Origin: Chamaelirium japonicum
Taxonomy: Eukaryota > Streptophyta > Magnoliopsida > Liliales > Melanthiaceae
Reading direction: 5' to 3'
Length of the DNA stretch: 64,000 nt
Assembly (NCBI GenBank): GCA_947650365.1
Contig: OX393557.1
Span: forward strand, 26,256,385-26,320,384
The notes under the pieces were generated by a model that saw only the letters and a program-made list of their open reading frames with translations, was not told the DNA's origin and searched no databases. Shown piece by piece: positions 33,775-46,262 of this stretch (its first letter is position 1; the number at the start of each line of letters is the position of its first letter). The translations under genes and the position numbers were made by a program.

Positions 33775-34310
33775 CCGAACTGTACTATATGCATAGCCAT
33801 GTCGGGTGCATCGCACCCATACCCTTTTTACATTCAATACAATAGAGACATCTATACACAATAGAACAATCGAGATGCAATTGATCTGTACTTTCGCAGC
33901 CACGACAAGTGCATCTCACCCATACCATTTTTACATTCAGATGGTCGAGATGCATACTTACACAAAAGGGAGCGGTCGAGGTACATTCGATCTATATTTT
34001 ATAGAAGCACGATAGGTGAATCTCATATATTCCCTGTTTTATATTCAATCAGACGGTTGAGATGCATCCATACACAATAGGGAACAGTCAATATGCATCC
34101 GATCTGTAATTTACCCAGCCACAACGAGTGGATCTCACCCATACCCTTTTTACATTCAATCAGAAGGTTGATGTGCATCCATATACAATAAGGAAACAAT
34201 CAAGATGCATCCGATCTGTAATTTACACACAGGCATGACATCTGCATCTCACTAACATGCCTTTTAGACTCAATCCGATGGTCAAAATATATCTAAAGCA
34301 TCTCACACCA
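33775..34310. repeat. Five diverged tandem units of about 110 bp
   Basis: Each unit contains TGTAATTTAC or a variant, GCATCTCACCCATACC, TTTTTACATTCAATCAGA and GAGATGCATCC. Units begin at about 33779, 33887, 33990, 34105 and 34218. Divergence between copies points to an old array. Confidence 0.78.
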
Positions 34311-34529
34311 CTATCTCTCCTCCCTTTCCTCCTCCTCACCCCCCTCTCTCTCTCCTTACTCCAACCATCGTCCATGCCGTAACGTGTCTCCCTTTCCACC
34401 TCCCCTTCTCCTTTCTCCCTCCTCCATCCTCCTTCTCCCTCCTCACCAAAACCTATACACTAATATTGGAGGATTAGGGTTTTGGCAAGGACAAGGGAGG
34501 AAAAGGAGGAAAAATGGGAGGAGGTGGGT

Positions 34530-37290
34530 TGTTGAAGGTTCGAGAAAGCGCAGCGGAAGCGACAAAGGACCTGGGTTATGAAAAATTATTAATCTTTCAT
34601 CTAGATCGTTGTCATGCTAGCATCTATTTGATTATGTAAACTATCATTCAAGTACATTAAAGCGCATACATACAACATATGAATTACTAGGGTTACCTCA
34701 CGAGACTTACAATCACCTGTGGAGAAGATCCATTGTTAGATTAAGATAATTAATATGGTCGCACTTGAATATCACTTCAAGTTTTCTACATACCCTTTGT
34801 GCAAGGGATCAAACCTCTGTAGTTCCTTTGATGTAGATCCTGCATCCCTCGCATAGCAACTCCTATTCCACAACCTCGGCAAGCATGTGTGGACTTTTGG
34901 GAGTCACATCCTTTATCTCAATCCTCTAGATGTAGCTCGAAGAAGATGAAGAGCTCGAACTAGATGGTATGGGAGATGAAAAACAACTCTTCTTCTTCTT
35001 CTTCTTCTCTCTCTCTCCCTCTTTTCTCTATGGTGTGGTCGGCCTCTTCTTTATCATTAGGGTTTAACGTGGTCGTCGACAAGGAATATAGGCCCCTTGT
35101 ATGGCCGGCCACTAGGTTGTCTCCCTATTTATTAGGGTTTCAACTTGTGTGTAGAGATCAACTCCTACACATAAGAGATACATCTTCAACAAGCTAGGCC
35201 TTTTCATTATGAGAATCTCATCCCCCTAAGGAATGATATAATCGGTCATATCTAATGGAGAGGGGTCTCCCCTTTTTCCATTAATTCGTAGCGCAATCCA
35301 CTTTAAAAAAGAATTCTCATCTCATGAGGTGTCATTCCATGAAAACTATCATCGTATAATGACATAATAATTTGTCATTATTCACTCCTAATTAATAGGA
35401 CATTAGTAATCCTAGTCCAACTATGATATTATTAAAGAAAGAATTAATCTATCATTATCCACTATGCATGTCTACGATGACTCTATAATAAATATGGATC
35501 GTTTCCTTAATCCGATAGGATAACAACTAGAAAGCGACATGGAGTCATATTCCTACTAGGACACTTATGACTCCTTCTATACTTTAGCAAAGTCATCTTT
35601 GTCCATTCAATGGACACCAATAGTTACCCATAAATTATAGGAAGACCAACCTAGTTCATTAGGAGACTCTTGACACTTATGACATTTTCAAAAAAGTCAA
35701 CTTAGTCTGATTTGACACTTATGACAACTCCTAAAAAATAGAAGCACAACTTAGTCAACTCAATCATAATCTAATGATCCTAGATTGACTAGAGATCATA
35801 AATCATTAAATTTCACACATATTCTGTGGAATCCTAATCCAAATATGTTTCCTCCAAAAAAGAATCTACAGAAGGTACCTCTAAGGAATCCTAATCTAAT
35901 TAGAAAATCTAAGTTATATTAACTCCTAATCTAGGTGCCCTGGGCATCCTGGTCATTGCAGTGTTACCCACTACTAGTAAACCCTAATGGCATTAGGTTA
36001 GGTTTGCTTTGTCGTTAGAGATGGCTAGGAGTTGGAATTTTCGGGATCCTTATAATTAACCTTGGCTTCTACTGGTAGCATGATCGTAGCCATCATCTAA
36101 CTAGCTCATCTCAGTAATAGTATGTACAACTACTACTAAGACACTACTACACTCCAAGGTTTTTAGTATATTTACACGAGTACCATTACCATGTTATGTC
36201 GTACTAAACCTTTCTAATCTAGTATCTGTAAATTAAGCTAACCAAGATTAGTACTGACTGTCCTTCCCAATTGAGTTCACCCAATTGAGTCTTGGCTTTT
36301 TAATGCTTCATGATCACCATCTTATATTGATTATGGGTGGTTACCCCTAGTGATCAACACAACATGAGAACCACTTAAGGATACACCTAGTTACCCTGGG
36401 GGAATATGGAATCCCTACGGACTGCTAGTATTTCCTAGAATCTAATACTAACTACCCAAACTGCTCACTCTTTTGGTTTACAATAAACCATTGCCAGTAG
36501 GTCAAAGTAGAGAGCACATACTAAACCTATGGTTCACTACACATCAGTTAGACAGTTATTAAGACCGATTTTCTCTTTTGATTCGTTCAAAGCATCAACA
36601 TTACCATACTTAGTATCTCATACTAATGACCAAAATAGGTCATCTCCCTCTAACAAGAAGATCAGGATGTTACAACCTTACATACTAGATGTCTAGTCTA
36701 GTGACCGACTATGAATCTGTTTAAATATGTATGGTAACGAAATATCATATGTTTGGGATCTAATCCTCATACATGAGTTACCCTAATACTACTAAACGAA
36801 CTTAGTGGGTTTATGCATCTCATGCACATTGGTATATGGGTTTTAGTAATAAGAGTTTATTCAAATATCGGGCATGCTGGGATTGGCATATAGAACATAC
36901 TAATTCCATCAATCTCTCACTTGTCCAAATGACAATCCTATTATCTATCTTCTACTAGCATTCCCTCCACATGTCTCCCACTGATGAAACACATCAGAGT
37001 ATCCACATATTTGTAGTAGCTCAAGCACCCAGCTTGCACATCCCACTGGTGAACCAGCATGTACAATCCATCTAGGATCCGATCCGTAAATGTGTAAACA
37101 CCCAATTTACACATCCCATTGACGAATCAGTATGTGTAATCTATTTTGGATCTGTGACCTTCCGAATGTATACTAGCACTCCTACTCACCTCAATTGCTT
37201 GAGGTTTACTTAACGATCTATTCGTTACTCCCCAAATATTTAAGTCAATTTCTGCTTACCAAGCCCGCTACAAAACATATAACTAGTCTA
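34530..37290 (-). repeat. Long LTR-like sequence, Copia-type, minus orientation
   Basis: It starts on the plus strand with TGTTGAAGGTTCGAGAAAGC, the inverted form of a Copia LTR 3' end. The minus strand has TAATAAATAGGGAG at about 35120-35136 in a TATA position, followed by a leader with GAAGAAGAAG runs. The U3 part (35200-37290) is AT-rich, with many repeats of ACTAGTAGTGGG-like and CTCATACATGAG-like words. No coding sequence. The right boundary is not resolved. Confidence 0.42.
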
Positions 37291-37389
37291 GCCCTTATGC
37301 TTTCATAAGCATGAACTTTATTATACAAGGAACACCCCATCCATGCTTAGCAACCTTCTTAGTGTTGAGTGAGATATGGTCTAGGGCTT

Positions 37390-38580
37390 GTAAAAACCAT
37401 GGTTGATTAATAAATGAGTTGATATTTTGCTTTATGGTGCATATCTTTGTACGTGTTCTGTGTACAGGACTTAAATGAGCCATGGCTACATAGTAGTCCA
37501 TCTGAGTTGAAGACTCAGTGGATTGGTCCTATGAGTCTAAATTGTTCGCAGATCTAATTAGGATTGGTCGCCCTATCAGGTTAAACTGTTGGAATAACAG
37601 AGTATAGGTTTCTCCACCATGGTCATTGCCAGGCACAGTGTCTGTGGCCGAACAAAACCAACACGGTGCACAGATCGGTGAGCAGACACTGCTGTACATA
37701 GCCGTATTTTTGTTTAGGGTAATCAGTCCTAAACCATGAGGAACCGTGACCGGTGGACTAACCAGTTGCAGATAACTTTGGTTCACCAATGTTTGAGGGA
37801 TCTAACCATGATCAAATACCACAGTGCGCTAGGTTATTGGGCTGGCATTGCATCGGTACGCCACTCCTGCAGGCTATCTGCATCCCTACCGGGAGGTACA
37901 TTCCTTGGTCTGATATACACCGTACTAAAACCTGGCCTGGTGGTCAATAATTGAGCTGTAGACCGGATCCGGTTGCTTGGCCAAAGTGATCGGCGGTGTG
38001 ATGTGATAGTCAACCTGGAAGGAACCTAGTCAGATGGTCACTCGAGTCTCACTTGAGTAGACATATGGCACCTAGTGGAGGGACATCACATTACCAATAC
38101 TAAGAGGAGATCAGAGGTATGCGAGAGAGCGTAGTAAGTCTAGAAAGACTGGAGTGCAGCCTGCATCGCACTCGGGGTGGCCACGCTGGTTAACTAGGAT
38201 CCAAAGTATTGACGGAGACACTTGCGTAGTGCGTCGATCGAGCCCGGTTGGAAGCCTAGTCCCTAAAGGTTCCACCCTATCCATAATCGTGTCAAACTTT
38301 TACTTTCTCCTAGTCTCACTATATTATAAGAGTTGAAGAAAAGACGCCATAACCACTCTGTGTTCTATGAGTGCATCGCACTGGAACATGAAAGGTGCGC
38401 AAGGCTGAGGGCGTTCACTAGGAGGCAACCCGAGAGTAGTGTAGAGACGCACGATGATGCCTTTACATTGCATGGGTTTAGTTCCGTGTATGCGCATCGC
38501 ACTAGAACATGGGATGATCGTTTAGTGACTTTTGCTTAGGGGCATCATCTGTTCATGGTCATGAATCCAGAGCACTTGCA
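37390..38580 (+). repeat. Partial second copy of the 31106 LTR-like sequence
   Basis: Collinear with 31106-32300. Shared words include GAGCCATGGCTACAT, GATTAGG(A/G)TTGGTCGCCC, ACACGGTGCACAGATCG, CACTCCTGCAGGC and GGAGTGCAGCCTGCATCGCA. The copies are clearly diverged. The part with the TATA box is missing here. Confidence 0.75.
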
Positions 38581-39563
38581 GTTTTACAAAGCCGATGCAT
38601 AAGTGTAAGGTCTTCAAATGCCTCGATTGGATATGAATCTCTTTAGCCCCAAGACTTCGCACCCAAATCAATGAGTTTAAAGTATGTTAGTAGCTAACAA
38701 ATCAAATGTTATGCAAAAAAAAAAAAATTTACAAATCGAATAATGTAAAAAATAGGTTTGATAATTTTTTTACCAATCCCGTGCCCTCTCTCCCGTATTG
38801 TGACACATGGACCTTTTTTTTGGAAGAGTGAGATCCTTCTCCCATGTATTCAAGCTACTCTCACGTAAATCCTACTAAAAACCTACTATAAAGATGATAA
38901 ATATTTATTCGATCTTTTGATGTTAATTAGGCAAATCATTAGTGTTGTCTCTCTCTAACAAGTGAATCACATCCCGACGAGTGAATCACACTCACTCCAA
39001 TTGCACGCTTCTTCGGACGGATGTGACGTCGTTTGTGCCAAGTGGCGTATCAAGTCCATCCAGGCATTACCTGGGTTTCTTACTGCAGCTTTTTTTGGAT
39101 GAGAAGCCGTCCTCTTGTCAAATGGATCGCATGACTCTTTGTATTCCTCTCCTACCTGAAATTTCTTTTCGGCACCCGAAGTGACGTGGTTAATGTATCC
39201 GGTTGTCGATCTCATCGAGGAAAATAGAAACTCTACTCTCTCTCTCTCTCCCCACCCCTACTCAGCCCCGCTCTGAATTTGAGCTGAGCATGATGGTAAA
39301 ACTTTGGGCCTATAGTTCGGGCTTGGGAGAGCCACCTAGAGTTTGGGCCGGGTTTTGGCAGACCTTGACCGACTCAGCCCAGCCCAGCCCATTTGACAGG
39401 CCAATGCCTGGCGGGGTTGTATAGAAAGAAAGCAAATCAACATATTATGTTTTCTTCCTCTTTTGCCTGGTCGGAATTTCAGATCCATTTGCTGGTCCAA
39501 CATCTACCACTTTTCTTTCAATAGAAGCATTGCTGATTGCCCAAGGTATATGAAATACCAACT

Positions 39564-39569
<6 letters not shown>
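38581..39569. other. No gene recognised
   Basis: Mixed sequence. A 82-codon minus-strand frame (38967-39215) has no recognisable motif. GCCCAGCCCAGCCC at about 39380 is low-complexity. Confidence 0.4.

Positions 39570-39628
<59 letters not shown>
39570..39628. repeat. (GA)n microsatellite
   Basis: About 29 uninterrupted GA units. It creates spurious Arg-Glu repeat frames. Confidence 0.97.
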
Positions 39629-39629
<1 letters not shown>

Positions 39630-39739
39630 ATTAGAGAGAGTGTTGTAAAGAGATGGAGCATGCTACTAATCGATCTCTATCCGTCATTGTGTATGCACTT
39701 CAGACATTGTTCCATGTACTTCAGACATTTGAATCAACA

Positions 39740-40110
39740 GGGCAGAGGGCAGTTCTCATATACAAACCAACTCCACAGGAAAAACAAAAAGAGAGCCTAC
39801 TGTAACAGACTATGCAAGTATCAGATCTCCAACACACCAAGAAATCAATTTCTGGAGGGTTAGGCCTACTTTCCCGAACATCCGTGCTGACCTAACAAGC
39901 AATCACCACTGCCGCAGCACCACCGGTTGTAACAGGCTCCTCAGTGTGGTACTTCTGCCAGCAAGGTCCCGGTTTCCTCCATGCGTTCCTCTACAATTTG
40001 ACAAGAACCCCTTAGAAAACCATTATTCGGTCAGCAAATTATAATTGGTTTGTAATGATCTAATCATCTAACAATAAGATGATCATTAACCACAATGAGT
40101 ACTTTAAAAA
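39740..40110 (-). other. Terminal-exon-like sequence, paralogue A
   Basis: About 80 percent identical by eye to 51743-52125 across a putative intron end, a short exon and 3' sequence. On the minus strand an acceptor CAAATTGTAG is followed by a frame reading NAWRKPGPCWQKYHTEEPV and ending VVIAC before TAG at about 39896. In the paralogue the same frame keeps GPCWQKYHTEE. The family is not recognised and no upstream exons were identified, so this could be a host gene end or part of an unknown repeat. Confidence 0.4.
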
Positions 40111-40289
40111 CAAACTCTCACATGTTTTCTTGCTTTCAAATCCAAGGCCAACGAAAGAAGTTTTTTTTTAAAAAAAAGGAGTTATCAGTTTCAACCATAT
40201 GGTTCAAGGCCTTGGGTTCGTCCGAACCCGAACCAGTTCAGATTTTGACCGATCTGAAGTTCTGAACCCCCCGAACTCGTATTATGCCC

Positions 40290-40314
40290 TGTGTGTGTGT
40301 GTGTGTGTGTGTGT
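40290..40314. repeat. (GT)n microsatellite
   Basis: About 12 GT units. Confidence 0.9.
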
Positions 40315-40573
40315 TGTGTCATGTAATGTATCACAAGACCTAAATTTGAAACGACTGATGCGGGCCCGAGTTGGGCGAATCATACCCTAATTCTTTATTT
40401 CTTTTTATCATTTTTTTTTATATTGTTGTCTGAAACAGCCGAATTGGCCAAACGTGAATCCGAACAAGAACCGGTTCATTTTTTCCCAATCCAAAGACGA
40501 ACCCAAGCCGAAGTTCTAAACCTTGACATTTAGCTAATCAAAGACGAAGATCTGGAGTACGCCTAGTCTCCGT

Positions 40574-40577
<4 letters not shown>

Positions 40578-40662
<85 letters not shown>
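40578..40662. repeat. (TC)n microsatellite
   Basis: About 42 uninterrupted TC units, the longest simple repeat in the window. Confidence 0.97.
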
Positions 40663-40665
<3 letters not shown>

Positions 40666-41637
40666 AAGCTCTAATCCTATTGTGCGATTAATCATCAACA
40701 GTTGCCCCCTCTTTGTTTCCTCGCTAAGAACAAGAATACCAAGAAGCAGAAAAAGAGAAAAGCAGCATAAGAGAAAGGAGAAGAATCTTGGTTCTCTCTC
40801 TTTCTTCCTCTCCTTATCTCCATGAAAGGAAGCCCCAAGCCCTTTCTGTCGTGTGATGAGGAGCGCCTACCCTCTTTGTCTTCTCTCAACGATAGGTCAC
40901 CCCACATTAATAGGGATACTCGAGGCACCCGAAGGCACCCCATATTAAAGATTAGTCGCAACAGACCTCCAAAGCAACCTAATAAACTATGTTTTGAGTT
41001 TTCACGTGAAATACCATAAAGAACACCATCTGGCTGCCCATTTTTGTTGTGGGCTCCCCCAACTCGCAGCATCCTTTTATCGAGGGCACACAGCCTCCTA
41101 AAAAGCTTATTATTGTCAGTCCGCTGATTTGAAGCCTCATTTCCAAGGATATTTTGTTATTGATTTGATTGAAGAATTATTCAGGTGACCCACTAAATCT
41201 CCATTTTGCATAATTCGAGAGTTATTCTTTTGATTTTTGAGGGATCCTATAGGTCGTCACTCATCCATTTGATATGATAGCTTCAGTCATCATGTCAACA
41301 GTTATTCTTTTGATTACCATGGTGACCAGTTTTGTTAGATACTCAACCCATTGACACCAAAGCGTGACTCCTTTTCTTCAAAGGTAAACATCATCAACAG
41401 CTTTTCTCAATCCATGCGACTGGAATAACACATGACAGAAGAAGCTTCAGCAGGGCATACGTATCTTCACATCCTTGGGCAAACCACAAAGAAGGAAACC
41501 TCCTCAACAATAAGAAGACGCAGAGATCTCTACTAATCAACCCGATTGGCAAACAAATCCATGGAGATCCAACAAGAAGAAGAGCCTCAACATTCTAAAA
41601 CTTCTACGAAAATATTCTTACACCTCTTCGTTTGCAA
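40663..41637. other. No gene recognised; LINE-flank sequence at the right end
   Basis: Two overlapping short frames exist (plus 40822-41019, minus 40695-41072) without motifs. Near 41608-41674 the 32-bp phrase AAAATATTCTTACACCTCTT and onward is present twice in tandem, just before the duplicated block. Confidence 0.4.
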
Positions 41638-42732
41638 ATCTGAAAATATTCTTACACCTCTTCGTTTGCAAATCCGTCAAATTGTTATGTCGGTTGGACT
41701 ATCAGGTGGACTTTGGCTTTCATGGCGAGATGGAATTCTCGTGGATATCATAAGATCTATGGAATACTTTATTATGGCTCATGTAAAACATACTTCTCTA
41801 AGACAGACTTGGTTTCTGGTGTGTTTATGGCACCCACTGCAAGGCTACACGGCAAAAGGTCTGGGAAGGCATTCTTCAATTAAGAAAATCTTGAAGATCC
41901 TGGTCTCAGGGTTTTCAACGCCATCTATCAAAGGCGCAACTAGGCTCCTCAAGGCTCAATCCTGGCGCCTCTCTTAGGGAGCGCTTTGACCAATTGAGGC
42001 CCAGGTTCACCTAGGCGCGTCTGGCTGCACCAAGGCCAGGCACTTCGAGCGCCCGGTTTAAAGCCAAAAAAAAAAAATCATATTCTTTTTTGCAGTCTTT
42101 AACTTTTTTCCTTCATACTTCTTCCCTAAAACCCTAAAAGCCCCCTAAACATCCCAAATTGATCTCTTGCTTAAAAAACCCTCCAAAAACCTTTGAATTG
42201 GTGAAAATCAAAGTTCATCCCTAAACCTATATTTTATTCAATTCATTTCCAATGTGGGTTCAACCCCAAACACAGTTGGAGTGCTTTCGACAATGTGAGT
42301 GCAAAACTCAAAATACATTTTACCCTTGGCAACGCTAGCCATGTTATTTTAAGTTCTTAACATCAATTTCTAATTTTGTAGACTTGTTATTTTAAACCCC
42401 TAACCTAAATATTTCAGTTCTAGTATCTATCAGTATTTCACTGGAGATTTTAGTTGATGTAATGCTTATGCTATTTGAGGATATTTGTCCTCTTTATCAT
42501 TTTTTATATAGTGGTTTTCATCTTGTTTTGCTTAAATTCATCGTATAAATGTTAATTTTAAAATGGGGAGAGGGGGAACGTAAGGGGGCTTTAGATCCCA
42601 TGAAAAAATTTTAAAAAATATATAGTAAAAAACCATGCTTGCGCCTAAGGTTGTCATATCGTGTATCGTTTTTCCTATTTTGTGTATCGTGTATCGTATC
42701 GTATCGTGTATCGCAAGATACGATTAAATTTA

Positions 42733-42767
<35 letters not shown>

Positions 42768-43009
42768 ATAAATATAGAAAGTACGTACTAGAATATTAAA
42801 TATGAAAAGTCAAGTAGAAAAGTAAGACATTCCCTATAATTTCACATCAAACATAACATTGGCCTATACAAAAAATATGATGTATATATTTCTATAAAAA
42901 AGAAATCATAATAAGTATTATCTATGATCTTTCACTATATTGTTCTCAAAATATTCGAATGATCAATGAAGACAAAACAAAAACTCAAAAAGTAGGAAGG
43001 TCTTATTTT

Positions 43010-43165
43010 TTAATCTCCACTGCATCTACATCATCAATTTGATCATCACCAATAGATAATTTATCACCACTTGCATCTTTATCTTCCTCTAATGCCTCTT
43101 GCACCTCTTATTCATATTAATTTTCATCCTCATTGCCTTATTCAAAGTCATCCACTTCTTTTCTT
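43010..43165 (-). pseudogene. Possible hAT transposase C-terminal tail relic
   Basis: The minus strand reads EEDKDASGDKLSIGDDQ, then IDDVDAVEIKK and a stop, preceded by an acidic run with in-frame stops. Acidic tails after the hATC domain are common in plant hAT transposases, but the dimerisation domain itself is not visible. The same relic is at 46505-46665. Confidence 0.3.
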
Positions 43166-43379
43166 TAGCCTTCCTTTATGAACATAGATCCATTAGCCTT
43201 CTACTAAGAAGTACCACAAATATATATAGGTAGAAATGGAATCCAATAACTATTGAAATTAGCGAAGTTGTAGATATTTGGTGCTCCAAGCTCTAGAAAA
43301 TTTTTAAAAACAAATGGCATTGTGCTCCGACAACTCTAGAGAAAGATTTGTAAAACACCTGTAAACTTGTAAAAAAAGG

Positions 43380-43612
43380 GGTTATTTTGACTTTGCCCCC
43401 CAAATTTTGCCTTGAATTAGACTTTACCCGCCATATTTTCATTAATTAGACTTTACCCCCCAAAACTAACTGTTCCGTTAGCTCACCCCCCAAAACTTTA
43501 TTTCTTTTCCGTCAGCTCATCCTTTCTCTTAGAAGGTGAGCTGACGGAACAGTTAGTTTTGGCGAGTAAAGTCTAGTTCAAGGCAAAATTTAGGGGGCAA
43601 AGTCAAAATAAC
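43380..43612. mobile_element. Foldback element, upstream copy
   Basis: Arms of about 100 bp: GGTTATTTTGACTTTGCCCC to AAAACTAACTGTTCCGTTAG, and the inverted CTGACGGAACAGTTAGTTTT to GGGGCAAAGTCAAAATAAC. The loop contains TTTCTTTTCCGTCAGCTCA. Repeated at about 46880-47112 in the downstream duplicate. Non-coding. Confidence 0.8.
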
Positions 43613-45401
43613 AAAAAAATAATAATCTTGTTTTGCTTAAATTCATCTTGTTTTGCTAAAATTCATCGTATAAAATTTAATTTTAAAATGGGGAGAAGGG
43701 GAACGTAAGGGGGCTTTAGATCCCATGAAAAAAAATTTTAAAAATATATATTAAAAAACCCATGCTTGCGCCTAAACTCGAACCTATGCAGACTTAGGCA
43801 AAGGCGCACACCTTGGGCCTAGGCTGCACCTGGGCTGTTGGCTGCATAAATGCAATTAGCAGTAAAGCAAAAAAACAAGGGGGGACTAGGGTCAGAAAAG
43901 ACATGATACGAGATTTCAAGAAGTTTATCAACTTGACAAGGCTTTTTCATATGAGATACTCATGCCCAATATACACAATAGTTGTCAAGGCGTCAAGGCG
44001 AGGCTAGGCGCCAGGAGGGAGCCTAGGAGCCTAGTCGTGGCCTTGTGTGTATATTCGTGACCTTATGTGCATAGACATTCTCCAAGCACGGGTATATAGT
44101 CTATACTTGCAGGTATATATGTAATAGGAAATAATATAACACCTTACTAACATGAAATTGAACATATTATAGTCAAATGCATGCAACACAATGACACATA
44201 CATAGTATAAACAAATAAACAACAAAAGGAACAAATAGAATACAAACACTTGCTAACATAAAATAGAGCATATTCTAATAAAATGCATACAACACAATGA
44301 ACACATAGTATAAACAAGTATACAACAACAAAATGAACAAAGAATATCGGGACGGGTTGGATTTTACTTAAAAAAAAAACAGAAATCATTGCTTAAAACT
44401 AGGCGTGCGCTTAGCCTAGGCCGCCGCTTAGTGAGGTGCGCATGGGCGCACTGGGGCCTAGCTGTCTCCGGGCGCCTAGGCCCGCTCCTTGACAACAATA
44501 ATATACACATAGACTAACCGAAGGCAACCCAAATTGCATATATGGAAACGATTAGATAGAGTGATGGACAACCCTCTTTGGCGGAGTATATTCTATAGTG
44601 ATATTGTCTTTCAACTACCTTCGATAGGGAGTGATCAATGCCCTGTACTTCTAAAAACTACACTCAATACCCCACCCACGAAAAAGAGTTTTCAAATTTG
44701 AAGCAATGCTGATAAAGGATCGGGACTTCATACTATAATAACAGATAACTGGCGATTTTTTTGTAAACACCCAAATCGTAATTCACCCCAAAAAATATAT
44801 AGATCGAAGGCAATATTTGGGACTTCATACTATAATAGCAAGCATGCCTCTCGTCCTCAACTTCCTTGTATAGGCTTCAAGCAATTGCCTGCAACAAAGG
44901 AAAATCAAAACCATCTAACGGGAAACCCAGTTCTACTACCAATATTACTGCTGCCTCATCAACCACAATCATCGGCGCGTTTAGCCCAAGATAGCTTTTG
45001 GGCGTATGAGTATTGTACCGTGGAATTGTAGGGGCAACTAGGGAGACAGAACAATTCTCAATCGCAAGGCTGTCCTCAAATCGACTTCACCACAGCTGTA
45101 CTTGATTTCAGAAACAAGGTATAGTCTAAAACAATCTGAAAATATTCTTACACCTCTTCGTTTGCAAATCCATCACATTGTTATGTCGGTTGGACTATCA
45201 GGTGGACTTTGGCTTTCATGGCGACATGGAATTCCCGTGGATATCATAAGATCTATGGAATACTTTATTATGGTTCATGTAAAACATACTTCTCTAAGAC
45301 AGACTTGGTTTCTGGTGTGTGTTTATGGCGCCCACTGCAAGGCTACACGGCAAAAGGTCTGGGAAGGCATTCTTCAATTAAGAAAATCTTGAAGATCCTG
45401 G

Positions 45402-46227
45402 TTGTTGTCTCAGGGTTTTCAACGCCATCTATCAAAGGCGCAACTAGGCTCCTCAAGGCTCAAGCCTGGCGCCTCTCTTAGGGAGCGCTTTGACCCATTG
45501 AGGCCCAGGTGCACCTAGGCGCGTCTGGCTGCACCAAGGCCAGGCACTTCGAGCGCCCGGTTTAAAGCCAAAAAAAAAATCATATTCTTTTTTGCAGTCT
45601 TTAACTTTTTTCCTTCATACTTCCCTAAAACCCTAAAAGCTCCCGAAACATCCCAAATTGATTTCTTGCTTAAAAAACCCTCCAAAAGCCTTTGATTTGG
45701 TGAAATTCAAAGTTCATCTTTAAACCTATTTTTTATTCAATACATTTCCAATTTGGGTTCAACCCCAAACACAGTTGGAGTGCTTTCGACAATGTGAGTG
45801 CAAAACTCAAAATACATTTTACCCTTGGCAACGCTAGCCATGTTATTTTAAGTTCTTAACATCAATTTCTAATTTTGTAGACTTGTTATTTTAAGCCCCT
45901 AACCTAAATATTTCAGTTCTAGTATCTATCTGTATTTCACTCGAGATTTTAGTTGATGTTATGCTTATGCTATTTGAGGATATTTGTCCTCTTTATCATT
46001 TTTTATATAGTGGTTTTCATCTTGTTTTGCTTAAATTCATCGTATAAATGTTAATTTTAATATGGGGAGAGGGGGAACGTAAGGGGGCATTAGATCCCAT
46101 GAAAAAATTTTAAAAAATATATAGTATAAAACCCATGCTTGCGCCTAAGGTTGTCATATCGTGTATCGTTTTTCCTATTTTGTGTATCGGGTATCGTATC
46201 GTGTATCGCAAGATACGGTTAAATTTA

Positions 46228-46262
<35 letters not shown>

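Larger units (their letters stand above)
41903..44498. mobile_element. AGGCGC-rich hAT-like element, upstream copy
   Basis: The ends carry many GGCGCCTAGG and AGGCGC words, and the right end reads CTCCTTGACAACAA. The downstream copy begins TTGTTGTCTCAGGG, giving inverted TTGTTGTC termini. It splits the LINE endonuclease frame. It contains nested pieces, including a foldback, TATCGTATCG repeats, an ATT microsatellite and a smaller GTTGTCAAGGCG-ended unit at 43981-44498. No clear 8-bp duplication was found, so assignment is tentative. Confidence 0.5.
41638..44821 (+). repeat. Tandem duplication, upstream copy (3.2 kb)
   Basis: Aligned base for base with 45134-49291, at high identity apart from the hAT insertion in the downstream copy. 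It contains LINE endonuclease sequence (41638-41890), a nested AGGCGC-rich element, and further LINE endonuclease sequence (44500-44821). The right junction carries a 19-bp phrase, GGGACTTCATACTATAATA, that also occurs 97 bp earlier (44722 and 44819), which may mark the recombination point. Confidence 0.93.

Noticed and set aside
39463..39863. Frames with long Arg-Glu repeats
   Set aside because: Products of the (GA)n microsatellite.
40695..41072. 125-codon minus-strand and 65-codon plus-strand frames over the same region
   Set aside because: No recognised motif in either, and mutual overlap makes at most one real. Composition is like the surrounding sequence.
41546..41977. 143-codon plus-strand frame that looks like a gene start
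   Set aside because: It is the LINE endonuclease region read partly out of frame, running on into the AGGCGC element. Not a host gene.
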